A stretch of 64,000 nt of DNA from Atopobium fossor DSM 15642. GTDB lineage: Bacteria > Actinomycetota > Coriobacteriia > Coriobacteriales > Atopobiaceae. Location of the stretch: assembly GCF_000483125.1 (NCBI RefSeq), contig NZ_AXXR01000004.1, forward strand, positions 124,001-188,000, given 5' to 3'. This document shows positions 28,456 through 37,183 of this stretch, piece by piece. How positions within the stretch are numbered: position 1 is the stretch's first letter; each line of letters starts with the position of its first letter. Under the pieces are notes generated by a model. It did not search any database. It was not told the origin of the DNA and saw nothing but the letters and a program-made list of their open reading frames with translations. Both the position numbers and the translations under genes were made by a program.

Positions 28456-29181
28456 ATGAATGAGATTACTATGCCCGCACCTTTGTACCAGCAAATATAT
28501 GAAGAGATCCAATCGGCAATTCAAAATGGCGAGTATGTGGAAGATCAAATGCTTCCTACCGAGAAGGAACTTATCGAGAAATACGGTGTAAGCCGCATTA
28601 CGGTAAGACGTGCCATTGAAGATCTTTGTGCTGATGGTTACTTAATTAAACGTCAAGGTAAAGGTACCTTTGTTGCCCCACCGCATATGAATCGTGCTTT
28701 TTTGCAATCCAATATGGTGCAGTCCTTTACTGATTTATGTATCAGTGCTGGCGTGAGGCCGGGTGCACATGTTATTAGCAGAGAAATTGTACCCGCTCGT
28801 GAGCAAGAACGAGAATTTCTTGATTTACCAGAAGGTTCATTGCTTTTATATATAAAGCGCCTTCGTCTTGCAGATGATATGCCCATCTTTGAGGAAAATC
28901 TTTTTCTGCCGTATCAAGGGTCTGAAGAATTGTTTTCTGCCAATCTTGAAGATGTGTCCATCTTTGCAACCATGAAAGACCTTATCGGCAGGTATCCAAA
29001 TAGCACGTATAGGCGTACGGTTGAGGCAATAAATGCAAATGTAAGACAAGCAAGCAATCTATCTATTCAGCCTCGATCTGCCCTTCTCTACCTGCATGTG
29101 CTATTTCTTGATCAAGATAAAAAGCCGTTATGTATTGGTAAGCAATACTATGTAGGCAGCCGTTATCAGTTTGATTTATAA
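28456..29181 (+). CDS. GntR family (HutC/UTRA) transcriptional regulator
   Basis: A 241-residue repressor. The winged helix PLYQQIYEEIQSAIQNG, LPTEKELIEKYGVSRITVRRA and KRQGKGTFVA is followed by a UTRA ligand domain (YIKRLRLADDMPIFEENLFLP). It is the presumed local regulator of the surrounding PTS operon; UTRA domains usually sense a phosphosugar or amino-sugar. No good ribosome site precedes the ATG at 28456; ATG at 28471 is an alternative. Confidence 0.88.
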   Translation: MNEITMPAPLYQQIYEEIQSAIQNGEYVEDQMLPTEKELIEKYGVSRITVRRAIEDLCADGYLIKRQGKGTFVAPPHMNRAFLQSNMVQSFTDLCISAGVRPGAHVISREIVPAREQEREFLDLPEGSLLLYIKRLRLADDMPIFEENLFLPYQGSEELFSANLEDVSIFATMKDLIGRYPNSTYRRTVEAINANVRQASNLSIQPRSALLYLHVLFLDQDKKPLCIGKQYYVGSRYQFDL

Positions 29182-29249
29182 GGATCTATGGTTTACATAA
29201 ACCTGTGATGTATGAGTATACACACCAACCGTTAAGAGGCGCAAAAACT

Positions 29250-30290
29250 ATGAATCAGCAAACAGCAAACCGTGTAGAAGTCACTTCCGAAGATCTTTTG
29301 ATTCTTAACCGTGCGCCTCAGCTACGTTGGGTTACGCTGGGATGTGGCCTTATCGCACACGAGATGGCGGAGGCGCTTGCGCAACAAGGTAGAAAATTTG
29401 CAGGTGCGTTTAGTCGCACGCCATCCAAGGTGCAAAAGTTTGCTCAGCGCTATGGTATCGAGCGGGTGTATACCTCTATAGATGAGGTTATGGCTGACCC
29501 AGAAATAGATGTGGTGTATATTGCAACTCCTCACAACACTCATGCCCAGTTTATCCGTGCGTCCCTAGAGGCTGGTAAGCACGTTATGTGCGAGAAGGCC
29601 ATTACACTTAATATCACTCAACTTAATGAGCTGCAGGCACTAGCTGTCAATAAGGGTTTAGTGCTCATGGATTCGTGCACCATCTTACATATGCCGCTGT
29701 ATAAGGAGTTGCGTCGTCGGTTGGAGGCAGGCGATTTTGGCCGCGTGCATTTGGCTCAGGTTAACTTTGGATCCTTCCACGAATTTGATGCTGCTTCTCG
29801 CTTCTTTAACCCTGAGTTGGGTGGCGGAGCTATGTTAGATATTGGCGTATATGCCTTTTCTTTAGTACGCACGTTTTTCTCGAGTACTCCTACAGAGTTG
29901 GTCTCGCTTGAAAACTCGGCGCCCACCGGTGTTGACGATGAATGCGCTATTGCCATGCGCAACGCAGAAGGCCAGCTGGGCGTAATTACCCTTACGCTGC
30001 AGGCCAAACAGCCAAAGCGTTATGTTATTGCTACTGATAAGGGCTATTTGGAGGGCATGGAATACCCACGTGCGGATGTGGCAACCTTCCGCAAATGGCC
30101 CGAAAATACGGTGGAAACTATTAAGTTAGGCAAGCGTGATTTGGCACTCAATTATGTGGTAGCAGACCTAGAAGCTGCCGTTGCCGGTGAAAAAGATGCT
30201 GCGCGTATTAATGCATGGTCGAGTGATGTTATGAAGTTAATGACGGACTCGCGCTATGCATGGGGTTTTCGTTTTCCGGGTGAGGAGTAG
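29250..30290 (+). CDS. Gfo/Idh/MocA family oxidoreductase
   Basis: A 346-residue NAD(P)-dependent sugar dehydrogenase-like protein: Rossmann motif TLGCGLIAHEMAEAL, the family CEKAITLN lysine motif (EKA in place of the usual EKP), and the C-terminal domain with GGAMLDIGVY that holds the catalytic region. The substrate is unknown; it could convert a sugar or a sugar-derived intermediate in the same pathway. The ATG at 29250 with AAGAGG upstream was preferred over an in-frame start at 29205. It is followed after 2 bases by mazG. Confidence 0.85.
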   Translation: MNQQTANRVEVTSEDLLILNRAPQLRWVTLGCGLIAHEMAEALAQQGRKFAGAFSRTPSKVQKFAQRYGIERVYTSIDEVMADPEIDVVYIATPHNTHAQFIRASLEAGKHVMCEKAITLNITQLNELQALAVNKGLVLMDSCTILHMPLYKELRRRLEAGDFGRVHLAQVNFGSFHEFDAASRFFNPELGGGAMLDIGVYAFSLVRTFFSSTPTELVSLENSAPTGVDDECAIAMRNAEGQLGVITLTLQAKQPKRYVIATDKGYLEGMEYPRADVATFRKWPENTVETIKLGKRDLALNYVVADLEAAVAGEKDAARINAWSSDVMKLMTDSRYAWGFRFPGEE

Positions 30291-30292
30291 TT

Positions 30293-31147
30293 GTGAGTTT
30301 TGCTACGGATTTTGCTGATGAACAATCCCGTTTGCGTCCTGGTGTACCGGGGGAGCATCCTGAGTTTGACCGCCTAGCCCGCACGATTTGGCGTCTCCGT
30401 CAACCCGATGGCTGCCCTTGGGACAAAGTTCAAACGCACAAATCCATTGCAAAAAATATGCTAGAAGAGGCCTTTGAAGCAGTAGATACTATTGAGGCAC
30501 AAGACCCCAGCCATTTGCGAGAAGAGTTGGGTGATGTGCTTATGCAAGTGTTGCTGCATGCACAAATTGCGGATGATGCGGGTGAGTTTACGCTTGATGA
30601 TGTGTGCCGTGAACTTAACGAGAAACTCGTGCGTCGTCATCCGCATGTGTTTGGTGAGCTGGGAGCTTCGGACGCAGATGAAGTACTTGCCATTTGGGAT
30701 GACGTAAAGAAAGTTGAGCGCACCAGTAACACGGATGATGCAGATGTACCCAAAGGGCTTCTTGATAGTGTGCCAGTAGCACTGCCTGCACTTATGCAGG
30801 CACAGAAGATTTCCAAGCGTGCTGCTAAGCTTGGCTTTGAGTGGGAGTCTACGCAAGATGTATGGGACAAGGTGGAAGAAGAGCGCCGCGAGTTTTTAGC
30901 CGAGAAACCTGGAACACCTGAGGCCGTAATGGAGTTTGGTGACATCTTGTTTGCATTGGTAAACGTAGCACGTCGTGAGGGCATAGATGCAGAAGAGGCG
31001 TTGCGCAGAGCTAACCGTAAGTTTCGTGCTCGTTGGTCTTACATGGAGGCACGGGCACACGAGGTTTCTCGTGATTTAGAGAGTTACAACACCGATGAGC
31101 TTGAGGCTTTATGGATAGCAGCTAAGGCTGATGAGAGGTCATTTTGA
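30293..31147 (+). CDS. mazG: Nucleoside triphosphate pyrophosphohydrolase MazG
   Basis: It hydrolyses (d)NTPs to the monophosphate and PPi and helps clear abnormal nucleotides and ppGpp. The tandem MazG repeats are visible: first CPWDKVQTHKSIAKNMLEEA with EELGDVLMQVLLHA (EExx...ExxD metal residues), second around KLGFEWES and EFGDILFALVNVA. The 284-residue length is usual. GTG start, coupled to the oxidoreductase gene. Confidence 0.95.
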   Translation: MSFATDFADEQSRLRPGVPGEHPEFDRLARTIWRLRQPDGCPWDKVQTHKSIAKNMLEEAFEAVDTIEAQDPSHLREELGDVLMQVLLHAQIADDAGEFTLDDVCRELNEKLVRRHPHVFGELGASDADEVLAIWDDVKKVERTSNTDDADVPKGLLDSVPVALPALMQAQKISKRAAKLGFEWESTQDVWDKVEEERREFLAEKPGTPEAVMEFGDILFALVNVARREGIDAEEALRRANRKFRARWSYMEARAHEVSRDLESYNTDELEALWIAAKADERSF

Positions 31148-31283
31148 CCAGAAGGCTTTGTGGCACCTTCTGAAGTTGGTGCATCACAGAGCTAGAGCCG
31201 AGCTTATAAGTTGCGATTATTCTATTCAGTATTCAGGCTTGCGAATATTACGATTGTTGTGCTGAAAGGGCGGCATAGTGGGC

Positions 31284-31320
31284 TTGGGTTTGTTATAACT
31301 AAAGGTACACTTTGTTATAA
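31284..31320 (+). promoter_or_regulatory. Candidate promoter/operator of the DivIC-like gene
   Basis: TTGGGT (31284-31289) and TACACT (31306-31311) with 16-base spacing form a weak promoter. Two identical decamers TTTGTTATAA (31289-31298 and 31311-31320) are 22 bases apart, about two helical turns. Suggestive only. Confidence 0.3.
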
Positions 31321-31367
31321 ACGCACTCGTCGCGCAATATACATTGCGTGCCACAAACACAGCAGAA

Positions 31368-32039
31368 ATGAACTTACCCATGGCATCAGCTGACGATACA
31401 ATTTCCTTCAAGGCTCAAAAGGGTGGCAAAGGTCCTAAGATGAGCAGGCCTAAGGCAAGTGGACCCAAATCCAGCAAAGTGGCTGCCAAGCTCATGAAGC
31501 CTGCCAAATCTACCAAAGACACCAAGTCCTCTACGCCTCAACTTTCCACTTCCCAAAACGGACGTATTCATGCAGAAAAGCGTGCTACTCGTAAGGGAGA
31601 AAAGTCTTCCACTAAGCTCAACCAGCTTTTGGCCTGGTATTCCAATTTGGGTAAGCATCGAGGTTTGTTTCTTGTATTAGGTGGTGTGCTTTTAGTGGTA
31701 GTTGCTTTGTATGCTCCTACACGCTCTTGGTATTCTGCTCAGCGCGATGCTGCATTATATACCAAGCAGTTGCAAACGCTTAAGGAAGATAACGCTGCAT
31801 TACAAGAAAATGTAACGCGCCTTCAATCCAAAGAAGGAATTGAGGATGAGGCGCGTAAACGTGGTTATGTGGGGGCAGGAGAGACCTCAGTTACTATTAA
31901 TGGCATGAGCGATGGAAATAGTGAGGCCAAGACGGATGCTTCCAAAAATTCTTTGGATGGCGTGACTACAGATGACCCCTGGTACATCAAGGTATTGGAT
32001 GGTATTTTCTTTTATAAGCCACCTGTTGTACACGAGTAA
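31368..32039 (+). CDS. Septum formation initiator (DivIC/FtsB-like)
   Basis: A bitopic division protein. It has a long, Lys/Ser-rich cytoplasmic N-terminus of about 90 residues, one transmembrane helix (LFLVLGGVLLVVVALYAP), then a leucine-heptad coiled coil (YTKQLQTLKEDNAALQENV) and the conserved EDEARKRGYVGAGET. The C-terminal PWYIKVLDGIFFY is the usual end of actinobacterial DivIC. The start is uncertain (TTG 31344, ATG 31368 or ATG 31380); none has a good ribosome site. The following phosphatase gene is 15 bases downstream, an arrangement (DivIC, then Ppx/GppA) common in Actinobacteria. Confidence 0.88.
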   Translation: MNLPMASADDTISFKAQKGGKGPKMSRPKASGPKSSKVAAKLMKPAKSTKDTKSSTPQLSTSQNGRIHAEKRATRKGEKSSTKLNQLLAWYSNLGKHRGLFLVLGGVLLVVVALYAPTRSWYSAQRDAALYTKQLQTLKEDNAALQENVTRLQSKEGIEDEARKRGYVGAGETSVTINGMSDGNSEAKTDASKNSLDGVTTDDPWYIKVLDGIFFYKPPVVHE

Positions 32040-32054
32040 CTGGACCTAGGTGTT

Positions 32055-33059
32055 ATGTGTTCAGTAGAAAAATATTCTAAAATCGCATGTATTGATATTG
32101 GTACTGTTACCTCACGTTTAGCGCTTGCTAAATTTGATACAATCAATAAAAATATATATTCAATTCAAAAACAGTCACGTATTTGTGACTTAGGAGAAGG
32201 TTTGGCGGAGTCAGGCATTTTGTCCGACGCCGCTATTGCTCGTGTGTTGCATGCAACTTCTGATTTTGTGCTTCAAGCCCACAACTGGGGTGCACACATG
32301 GCAGTGTGTACGCTTACAAGTGCTTCTCGCGATGCGACTAACTCTGCTGCTCTTCTTGATGGGCTGCGTGCTCAAGGGCTTATCCCGCATATCATTTCTG
32401 GAACGGTGGAGGCGCGTTTAACTTTTATGGGTGTAGCCTCCGATTTTGTGGATCAACGTATTGCTATATGTGATAGCGGTGGTGGCTCTACGGAATTAGC
32501 GATAGGCAGACTACAAGCTAATGGTACGTTAGAGCTGGAAGATGCGGTGTCTATCCAGATTGGTGCACGTCGTATTACTGACATGTTTTTGTTAGCATCC
32601 AATCCGCCAACTAAGTTAGCGCTTAAGCAGGCATATAACTACTGCTACCAAGAGTTTTCTAGGTGTATGCCAGCTGCAATACGCAGTAACAAAATACCGC
32701 TTATTGCGGTGGGCGGGACAGCTACATCGCTTGTTGCAATAGACAAGCAGCTACATCCGTACAATCCAGATATGGTTCATCTGGCACATATTACAGAACA
32801 AAGCGTGGCTAAGCTTACGAATCTGCTTGGTAGCATGACAGTGGAACAGCGCGCACAGGTGGTGGGCTTACAGCCTAAGCGAGCAAAAGTTATTTTGGGT
32901 GGAGCCATTTCGCTTCAGGCTATGCTTCAGGTTGCAAACGCCCCATATATGCAGGTCAGTGAGCACGATTTACTATATGGCTTGGCAAATGTAGCCCATG
33001 CAGCACAAAAAGGTGTGCAAAGTTTTGGGGATTGGACACTTCAACTCTCGCATCTATAG
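32055..33059 (+). CDS. Ppx/GppA family phosphatase
   Basis: An exopolyphosphatase/pppGpp phosphatase-like protein of 334 residues. It shows the ASKHA-fold phosphate motifs ACIDIGTVTSRLAL and AICDSGGGSTELAIG, a TLTSASRDATN region and the second phosphate loop IAVGGTATSL. The length matches the short actinobacterial Ppx form lacking the HD-like C-terminal domain. Confidence 0.92.
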   Translation: MCSVEKYSKIACIDIGTVTSRLALAKFDTINKNIYSIQKQSRICDLGEGLAESGILSDAAIARVLHATSDFVLQAHNWGAHMAVCTLTSASRDATNSAALLDGLRAQGLIPHIISGTVEARLTFMGVASDFVDQRIAICDSGGGSTELAIGRLQANGTLELEDAVSIQIGARRITDMFLLASNPPTKLALKQAYNYCYQEFSRCMPAAIRSNKIPLIAVGGTATSLVAIDKQLHPYNPDMVHLAHITEQSVAKLTNLLGSMTVEQRAQVVGLQPKRAKVILGGAISLQAMLQVANAPYMQVSEHDLLYGLANVAHAAQKGVQSFGDWTLQLSHL

Positions 33060-33092
33060 CAAAACTGAGGTAGGATAATGCAGTACCTGTGT

Positions 33093-33177
33093 GGGGGCGT
33101 GGTGGAATTGGCAGACGCAGGGGATTTAAAATCCCTGGCCGAAAGGCTTGCGGGTTCGAGTCCCGCCGCCCCTACCA
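33093..33177 (+). tRNA. tRNA-Leu (TAA)
   Basis: A class II tRNA of 85 bases: acceptor GGGGGCG/CGCCCCT with encoded CCA, D arm GTGGAATTGGCAGACGC, anticodon TAA at 33127-33129 in loop TTTAAAA, a long variable arm (TGGCCGAAAGGCT) and T arm GGGTTCGAGTCC. Confidence 0.96.
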
Positions 33178-33245
33178 GCTTTTCTCTGGGCATCCATCAC
33201 ACGCGTACGAGGATTATTCACTCGGTTTAACAGGTTTGATGTAGC

Positions 33246-34004
33246 ATGCCACGTTTTTCTTATGGTTCAAAATCTACTAAGTCACCCGCTCGTTCTGCTT
33301 TGCATCTGCAGGTAGCTAATATTCTTCGCGAGAAAATTTATAAGCGTGAGTGGGTGTCTGGTCAGCGCATCCCTTCAGAAAATGAGCTTGTCAAAAGTTT
33401 TGGAATTTCTCGCGGAACGGTACGCAAGGCATTGGCTGCACTCATAGAGGAAGGACTGCTCAAGTCCATTCATGGTAGTGGTACCTTTGTAGAAGATCAT
33501 GCAATTTCTCATCCAGCAGGCGAGAGGCCTATTTCGTTTGCAAAATCTTTACGTAAGCAGGGCAAGCGGTTTACCACGCTTGTTCAGGAGAAAAGGCTAT
33601 TAGACGCTTCTGCAGAAGTATCTGCAAAATTGCAGATTCCTTTAGGTGACCCTGCAATGTTTATGCGCCGCATTCGTTTAGTGGATGATGAGCCGGTTAT
33701 GTGCCAAGAAGGTTTTTATTCTTTGCGGATCTGCCCAGGTATAGATGCTGTTGACTTTACGGTTGAGTCTGCCTTTGATGCAGTACAAAACTGCTCTGGG
33801 CGTAAAGTGCAAACTTCTCATATGCGTTATGTGGCACGCGTTGCAGGTAAAGAGCATGGGGACTATTTGGATGTGGATGCAACAGCCCCTGTTTTACTGC
33901 TTGAACAAACTATTTTGCTTAATGATGGCACTCCCATTGAATGGAGCTACACCTGGTTTAAGGCGGGCCAGGAGATCGTTGGCGTAGCCACTCAGGAGCA
34001 ATAA
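33246..34004 (+). CDS. GntR family (HutC/UTRA) transcriptional regulator
   Basis: A 252-residue GntR/UTRA repressor (LHLQVANILREKIYKREWVSG, ISRGTVRKALAALIEEGLLKSI, GSGTF) with a C-terminal sugar-phosphate-like ligand domain. It is the divider between tRNA-Leu and the galactitol-type PTS operon and is expected to regulate it, probably through the inverted repeat at 34040-34067. Confidence 0.88.
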   Translation: MPRFSYGSKSTKSPARSALHLQVANILREKIYKREWVSGQRIPSENELVKSFGISRGTVRKALAALIEEGLLKSIHGSGTFVEDHAISHPAGERPISFAKSLRKQGKRFTTLVQEKRLLDASAEVSAKLQIPLGDPAMFMRRIRLVDDEPVMCQEGFYSLRICPGIDAVDFTVESAFDAVQNCSGRKVQTSHMRYVARVAGKEHGDYLDVDATAPVLLLEQTILLNDGTPIEWSYTWFKAGQEIVGVATQEQ

Positions 34005-34039
34005 ATAATTTCTCTTGCAATGTTCACAGTTCTTGCATA

Positions 34040-34067
34040 AACTTGTTTATGAAAGTGTGTACAAGTT
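34040..34067 (+). promoter_or_regulatory. Inverted-repeat operator candidate
   Basis: Two perfect 7-base arms AACTTGT (34040-34046) and ACAAGTT (34061-34067) are separated by 14 bases, between the GntR gene and the first gene of the PTS operon. This is a likely site of the adjacent GntR repressor (inference). Confidence 0.45.
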
Positions 34068-34116
34068 ATGCCTGCGCGTGACCATGCACAAGCAAGCCTT
34101 TGCAAGGGAGTTCCAT

Positions 34117-34824
34117 ATGGAAAAAATAGTCCTGCAACGTCCATTTTTCGTAGTAAATCCCAAGTCTTACTTGTACGGAGAAGAGGTTCGTAAGCTTGCT
34201 CAGAAAACAGATGAGCTGTGTGCGCGTTACAATTTCCAATCTTTGTTTACTGCACAACTGATTGATCTTCCTTGGATTGTTGAGAATTGCCCTCATCTTA
34301 TTCCCTGTGCTCAAACCATGGAGTCTTTAAAGCCTGGACGTGGCATGGGTCACGTTTTGCCTGAGGCTTTGGCTGCTGCGGGTGTTAAGGCAACCTTCCT
34401 TAATCATGCAGAAAATCCTATGACCGTACATGAGTTAGCAGCAACCATTGCTCGCGCTAATGAAGTGGGTATTCTTACGTGCGTGTGTGCAGACTCTGTA
34501 GAAGAGGCACGTGCTATTGCGCAGCTTCATCCAGATATCATGACCTGCGAACTTACAAGTCTCATTGGTACGGGACAAATTGCTGGCGAGGACTATATGC
34601 GTAGCTCAACTCAGGCGGTTAAAGAAATTTCTCCCAACACTATGGTGCTTCAGGCTGCTGGTATCTCTACAGGTCAAGATGTGTATGACGCCATTATGTA
34701 TGGTGGAGATGCAACGGGCGGCACCTCTGGCATTGTCGCTGCAAAAGATCCCTTTGCCACTCTAGAAGAGATGTTTGCAGCGTTGGATCGTGCGCGTACA
34801 GATCTTGCTAAGGAGAATAACTAA
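34117..34824 (+). CDS. Triose-phosphate isomerase-like protein (short, archaeal-type)
   Basis: A 235-residue TIM barrel related to triose-phosphate isomerase. The catalytic triad is kept: NPKSY with the substrate Lys, FLNHAENP with the His, and CELTSLIGTG with the Glu followed by the phosphate loop; AGISTGQDV and YGGDATGGTSG bind phosphate. In sugar operons such proteins often isomerise tetrose- or pentose-phosphates rather than glyceraldehyde-3-P; the substrate here is open. The ATG at 34117 has AAGGGAG 6 bases upstream; an in-frame start at 34015 overlaps the previous gene region and has no ribosome site. Its stop overlaps the next gene by one base. Confidence 0.82.
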   Translation: MEKIVLQRPFFVVNPKSYLYGEEVRKLAQKTDELCARYNFQSLFTAQLIDLPWIVENCPHLIPCAQTMESLKPGRGMGHVLPEALAAAGVKATFLNHAENPMTVHELAATIARANEVGILTCVCADSVEEARAIAQLHPDIMTCELTSLIGTGQIAGEDYMRSSTQAVKEISPNTMVLQAAGISTGQDVYDAIMYGGDATGGTSGIVAAKDPFATLEEMFAALDRARTDLAKENN

Positions 34825-35345
34825 TGAGTGTGTACAAAGGTCTTGTGACGGTAGATACTGAGGCTGGTAAGCCTACCTATATTGACGTTACCAAACAAGT
34901 GGATACTATTGTGCAGGAATCTGGCATCAAAGAGGGGACTGTTACCGTTATTTCTTGTCACACTACCTGCGCACTTTTCTCTGATGAGTTTGACCATGAC
35001 CGTACCGGTGCTGGTGATCTATTTTTGCAAGCGGATCTCAATGATGGTTTGCAAAAGATTTTTCCCGAGCAAAAAGATTGGTCTACCTATCGTTATCCTG
35101 GCGAGAAGCACTTTGAGGAAGTAGAAAGCTGGCCCTCTGCAGCCAGCTACCTTCCCAATGGAGACCGTACCATGCTATGGAATGGAGACGCTCATTTGCG
35201 TGCTACGCTTTTAGGTGGTTCGTGCGTTTTTGAGGTTGAAGACGGAAAGCTACAGATGAATGGTTTGGCTTCCATCTTCTTTGTTGACTTTGATCGTACG
35301 CGTGAACGTACGCGTAAAGTTCGCGTTATTGTAATGGGCGAGTAG
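34824..35345 (+). CDS. YjbQ / UPF0047 family protein
   Basis: A 173-residue protein of the YjbQ family (secondary thiamine-phosphate synthase activity is reported for members). The hallmark VISCHTTCALFSDEFD, HDRTGAGDLFLQADLNDGL, a LPNGDRTMLWNGDAHLRATLLGG block and FDRTRERTRKVRV are present. Its presence in a PTS operon, between isomerase and EIIB genes, is unusual and suggests a catabolic or protective role of a metal-dependent enzyme rather than thiamine synthesis (inference). AAGGAG precedes the ATG, which overlaps the preceding stop. Confidence 0.82.
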   Translation: MSVYKGLVTVDTEAGKPTYIDVTKQVDTIVQESGIKEGTVTVISCHTTCALFSDEFDHDRTGAGDLFLQADLNDGLQKIFPEQKDWSTYRYPGEKHFEEVESWPSAASYLPNGDRTMLWNGDAHLRATLLGGSCVFEVEDGKLQMNGLASIFFVDFDRTRERTRKVRVIVMGE

Positions 35346-35375
35346 CTAGAGTCAGTTATTAGAAAGGTTTGAACA

Positions 35376-35672
35376 ATGGCAGGAAAAATGAAACATATTT
35401 TGCTTTCTTGCGGCTCCGGAATCGTTACTTCCACAATTGCCCGCAAAAAGGTAGAAGCTCTCCTCGATGAGAATGGCTATAAAGGTCAATATGAAATTAC
35501 CCAGGTTCCACTTGCTTCTGCTCCAGAAAAATCTAGGAACTACGACTTTATTGTGGCGACTTCTATTGCCCCTACAGAACTGCACTGCCCTTACGTGAAT
35601 GGCGTTCCATATTTGATGGGTCGTGGTACTGAGGCAACGGACCAACAAATTCTTAAGCTGATGGAAGAATAA
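35376..35672 (+). CDS. PTS galactitol-family EIIB component
   Basis: A 98-residue EIIB with the phosphorylated cysteine Cys12 in LLSCGSGIVTST, the usual GatB/SgcB position. It is 28 bases before EIIC, and the matching EIIA is five genes downstream. Confidence 0.92.
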   Translation: MAGKMKHILLSCGSGIVTSTIARKKVEALLDENGYKGQYEITQVPLASAPEKSRNYDFIVATSIAPTELHCPYVNGVPYLMGRGTEATDQQILKLMEE

Positions 35673-35700
35673 GTTAAGCATCGACGGAGGAAGAGGAAAC

Positions 35701-37095
35701 ATGGAAGGTATAATTGGGTTTTTCCAATTCATTTCGGGACTTGGTGTCTCTGTAATGATGCCAATTGTACTCACGATACTTGGCTGTATCTTGGGTGCAG
35801 GTTTTGGCAAATCTTTGCGCGCCGGACTTACCGTTGGCGTTGGTTTTATTGGCCTAAACCTTGTAATTAACAGTTTGCTGGGAACAACTTTGTCCCCTGC
35901 AGTTCAGACAATGGTAAATAATTTTGGTCTTTCTCTAACAGTTGTTGATGTAGGTTGGCCTGCCGCAGCAGCAATTGCAATGGGTTCTACTGTTGGCATC
36001 ATCATTATTCCTTTGGGTCTTCTGGTAAACATTGTTATGTTACTCACTAATACCACTCAGACCGTTGATGTTGATATTTGGGATTATTGGCATTTCGCCT
36101 TTACTGGTGCATTGCTGGCCATTGTTACAAACAATATTGCTTTTGGTATTGTTGCCGCGGTACTTAATATGATTATTATTATGGTCCTTGGTGATTATAC
36201 TGCTCCTCTGGTAGAAGAATCTTTAGGTATGCCTGGCGTTTCTTTGCCTCATGGATTCACTACTGCATATGCCCCGATAGCCATGGTATTCAATTGGGTG
36301 TTTGATAAAATTCCTGGTGTAAGGGATATTAATATCAATACTGACACACTTCAAAAAAAGTTCGGTGTATTTGGTGAACCTATTCTTCTTGGTACTGTAA
36401 TTGGCATCGTTATTGGCTGCCTAGCTTATTGGAATCCTACAGATGTTCAGGGATCAATTACCGCTATTCTTTCTCTTGGTGTATCTCTTGGTGCAGTATT
36501 GGTTCTTATTCCAAAAATGGCGGCTCTTCTGATGGAAGGCTTACTGCCAATTTCCGATGCAGCTTCTAAGTTTGTAGAGTCTCGCTTCCAGAATCGTGGC
36601 AAGATTTATATTGGTCTTGATTCTGCAGTTGGTGTTGGACACCCAGTAACATTGGCAATTTCATTTGTATTGGTCCCCCTCTGCATCTTCTTGGCAGTAA
36701 TTTTGCCTGGCAATAAGGTTCTTCCTTTTGCCGATCTTGCTGTAATTCCTTGGATGTTTGTACTGATTACTCCAATTGTGCGTAACAATGGTTTCCGTGG
36801 TATTTTCATTGGCATCATTGTTCTTATTGTTGGTCTTTATATTGCAACTGATCTTTCCCCGCTCATTACTCAAGCTGCTGCGAATGTACAGTTTGACATG
36901 GGTGGAGCTGCAGCAATTTCTTCTATTTGTGATGGTGCAAATCCACTTACATGGCTCATTGTTCGCATCGGATCTCTTGCTAATGGCATTGGTCTTGTGG
37001 CCATTGCTGCAGTTGCTATTGCTCTTGCTGTATGGAATCGCACTAGGATTATCAAAGAGGCTGCTGAGCTTCATGCATCCACTGAAGAAGAATAG
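35701..37095 (+). CDS. PTS galactitol-family EIIC permease
   Basis: A 464-residue polytopic membrane protein of the GatC/SgcC family: about 11-12 hydrophobic segments, LTVGVGFIGLNLVIN near the start, DVGWPAAAAIAMGSTVG and GHPVTLAISF. It should transport a polyol or sugar with phosphorylation by EIIB. It is followed by a stem-loop and then the next gene. Confidence 0.92.
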   Translation: MEGIIGFFQFISGLGVSVMMPIVLTILGCILGAGFGKSLRAGLTVGVGFIGLNLVINSLLGTTLSPAVQTMVNNFGLSLTVVDVGWPAAAAIAMGSTVGIIIIPLGLLVNIVMLLTNTTQTVDVDIWDYWHFAFTGALLAIVTNNIAFGIVAAVLNMIIIMVLGDYTAPLVEESLGMPGVSLPHGFTTAYAPIAMVFNWVFDKIPGVRDININTDTLQKKFGVFGEPILLGTVIGIVIGCLAYWNPTDVQGSITAILSLGVSLGAVLVLIPKMAALLMEGLLPISDAASKFVESRFQNRGKIYIGLDSAVGVGHPVTLAISFVLVPLCIFLAVILPGNKVLPFADLAVIPWMFVLITPIVRNNGFRGIFIGIIVLIVGLYIATDLSPLITQAAANVQFDMGGAAAISSICDGANPLTWLIVRIGSLANGIGLVAIAAVAIALAVWNRTRIIKEAAELHASTEEE

Positions 37096-37131
37096 TTCTG
37101 ATAGTTTGATCTATTCGTAACAGTGTTGTAC

Positions 37132-37170
37132 AAAATCGGAGCTCATCATTAATTGAGGAGCTCCGATTTT
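37132..37170 (+). terminator. Stem-loop terminator inside the PTS operon
   Basis: A perfect 13-bp stem (AAAATCGGAGCTC with GAGCTCCGATTTT) has a 13-base loop and ends in T4 just before the next ribosome site TTAGGAGG. It probably lowers expression of the genes after EIIC, or protects the upstream mRNA. Confidence 0.8.
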
Positions 37171-37183
37171 ATTAGGAGGAACA

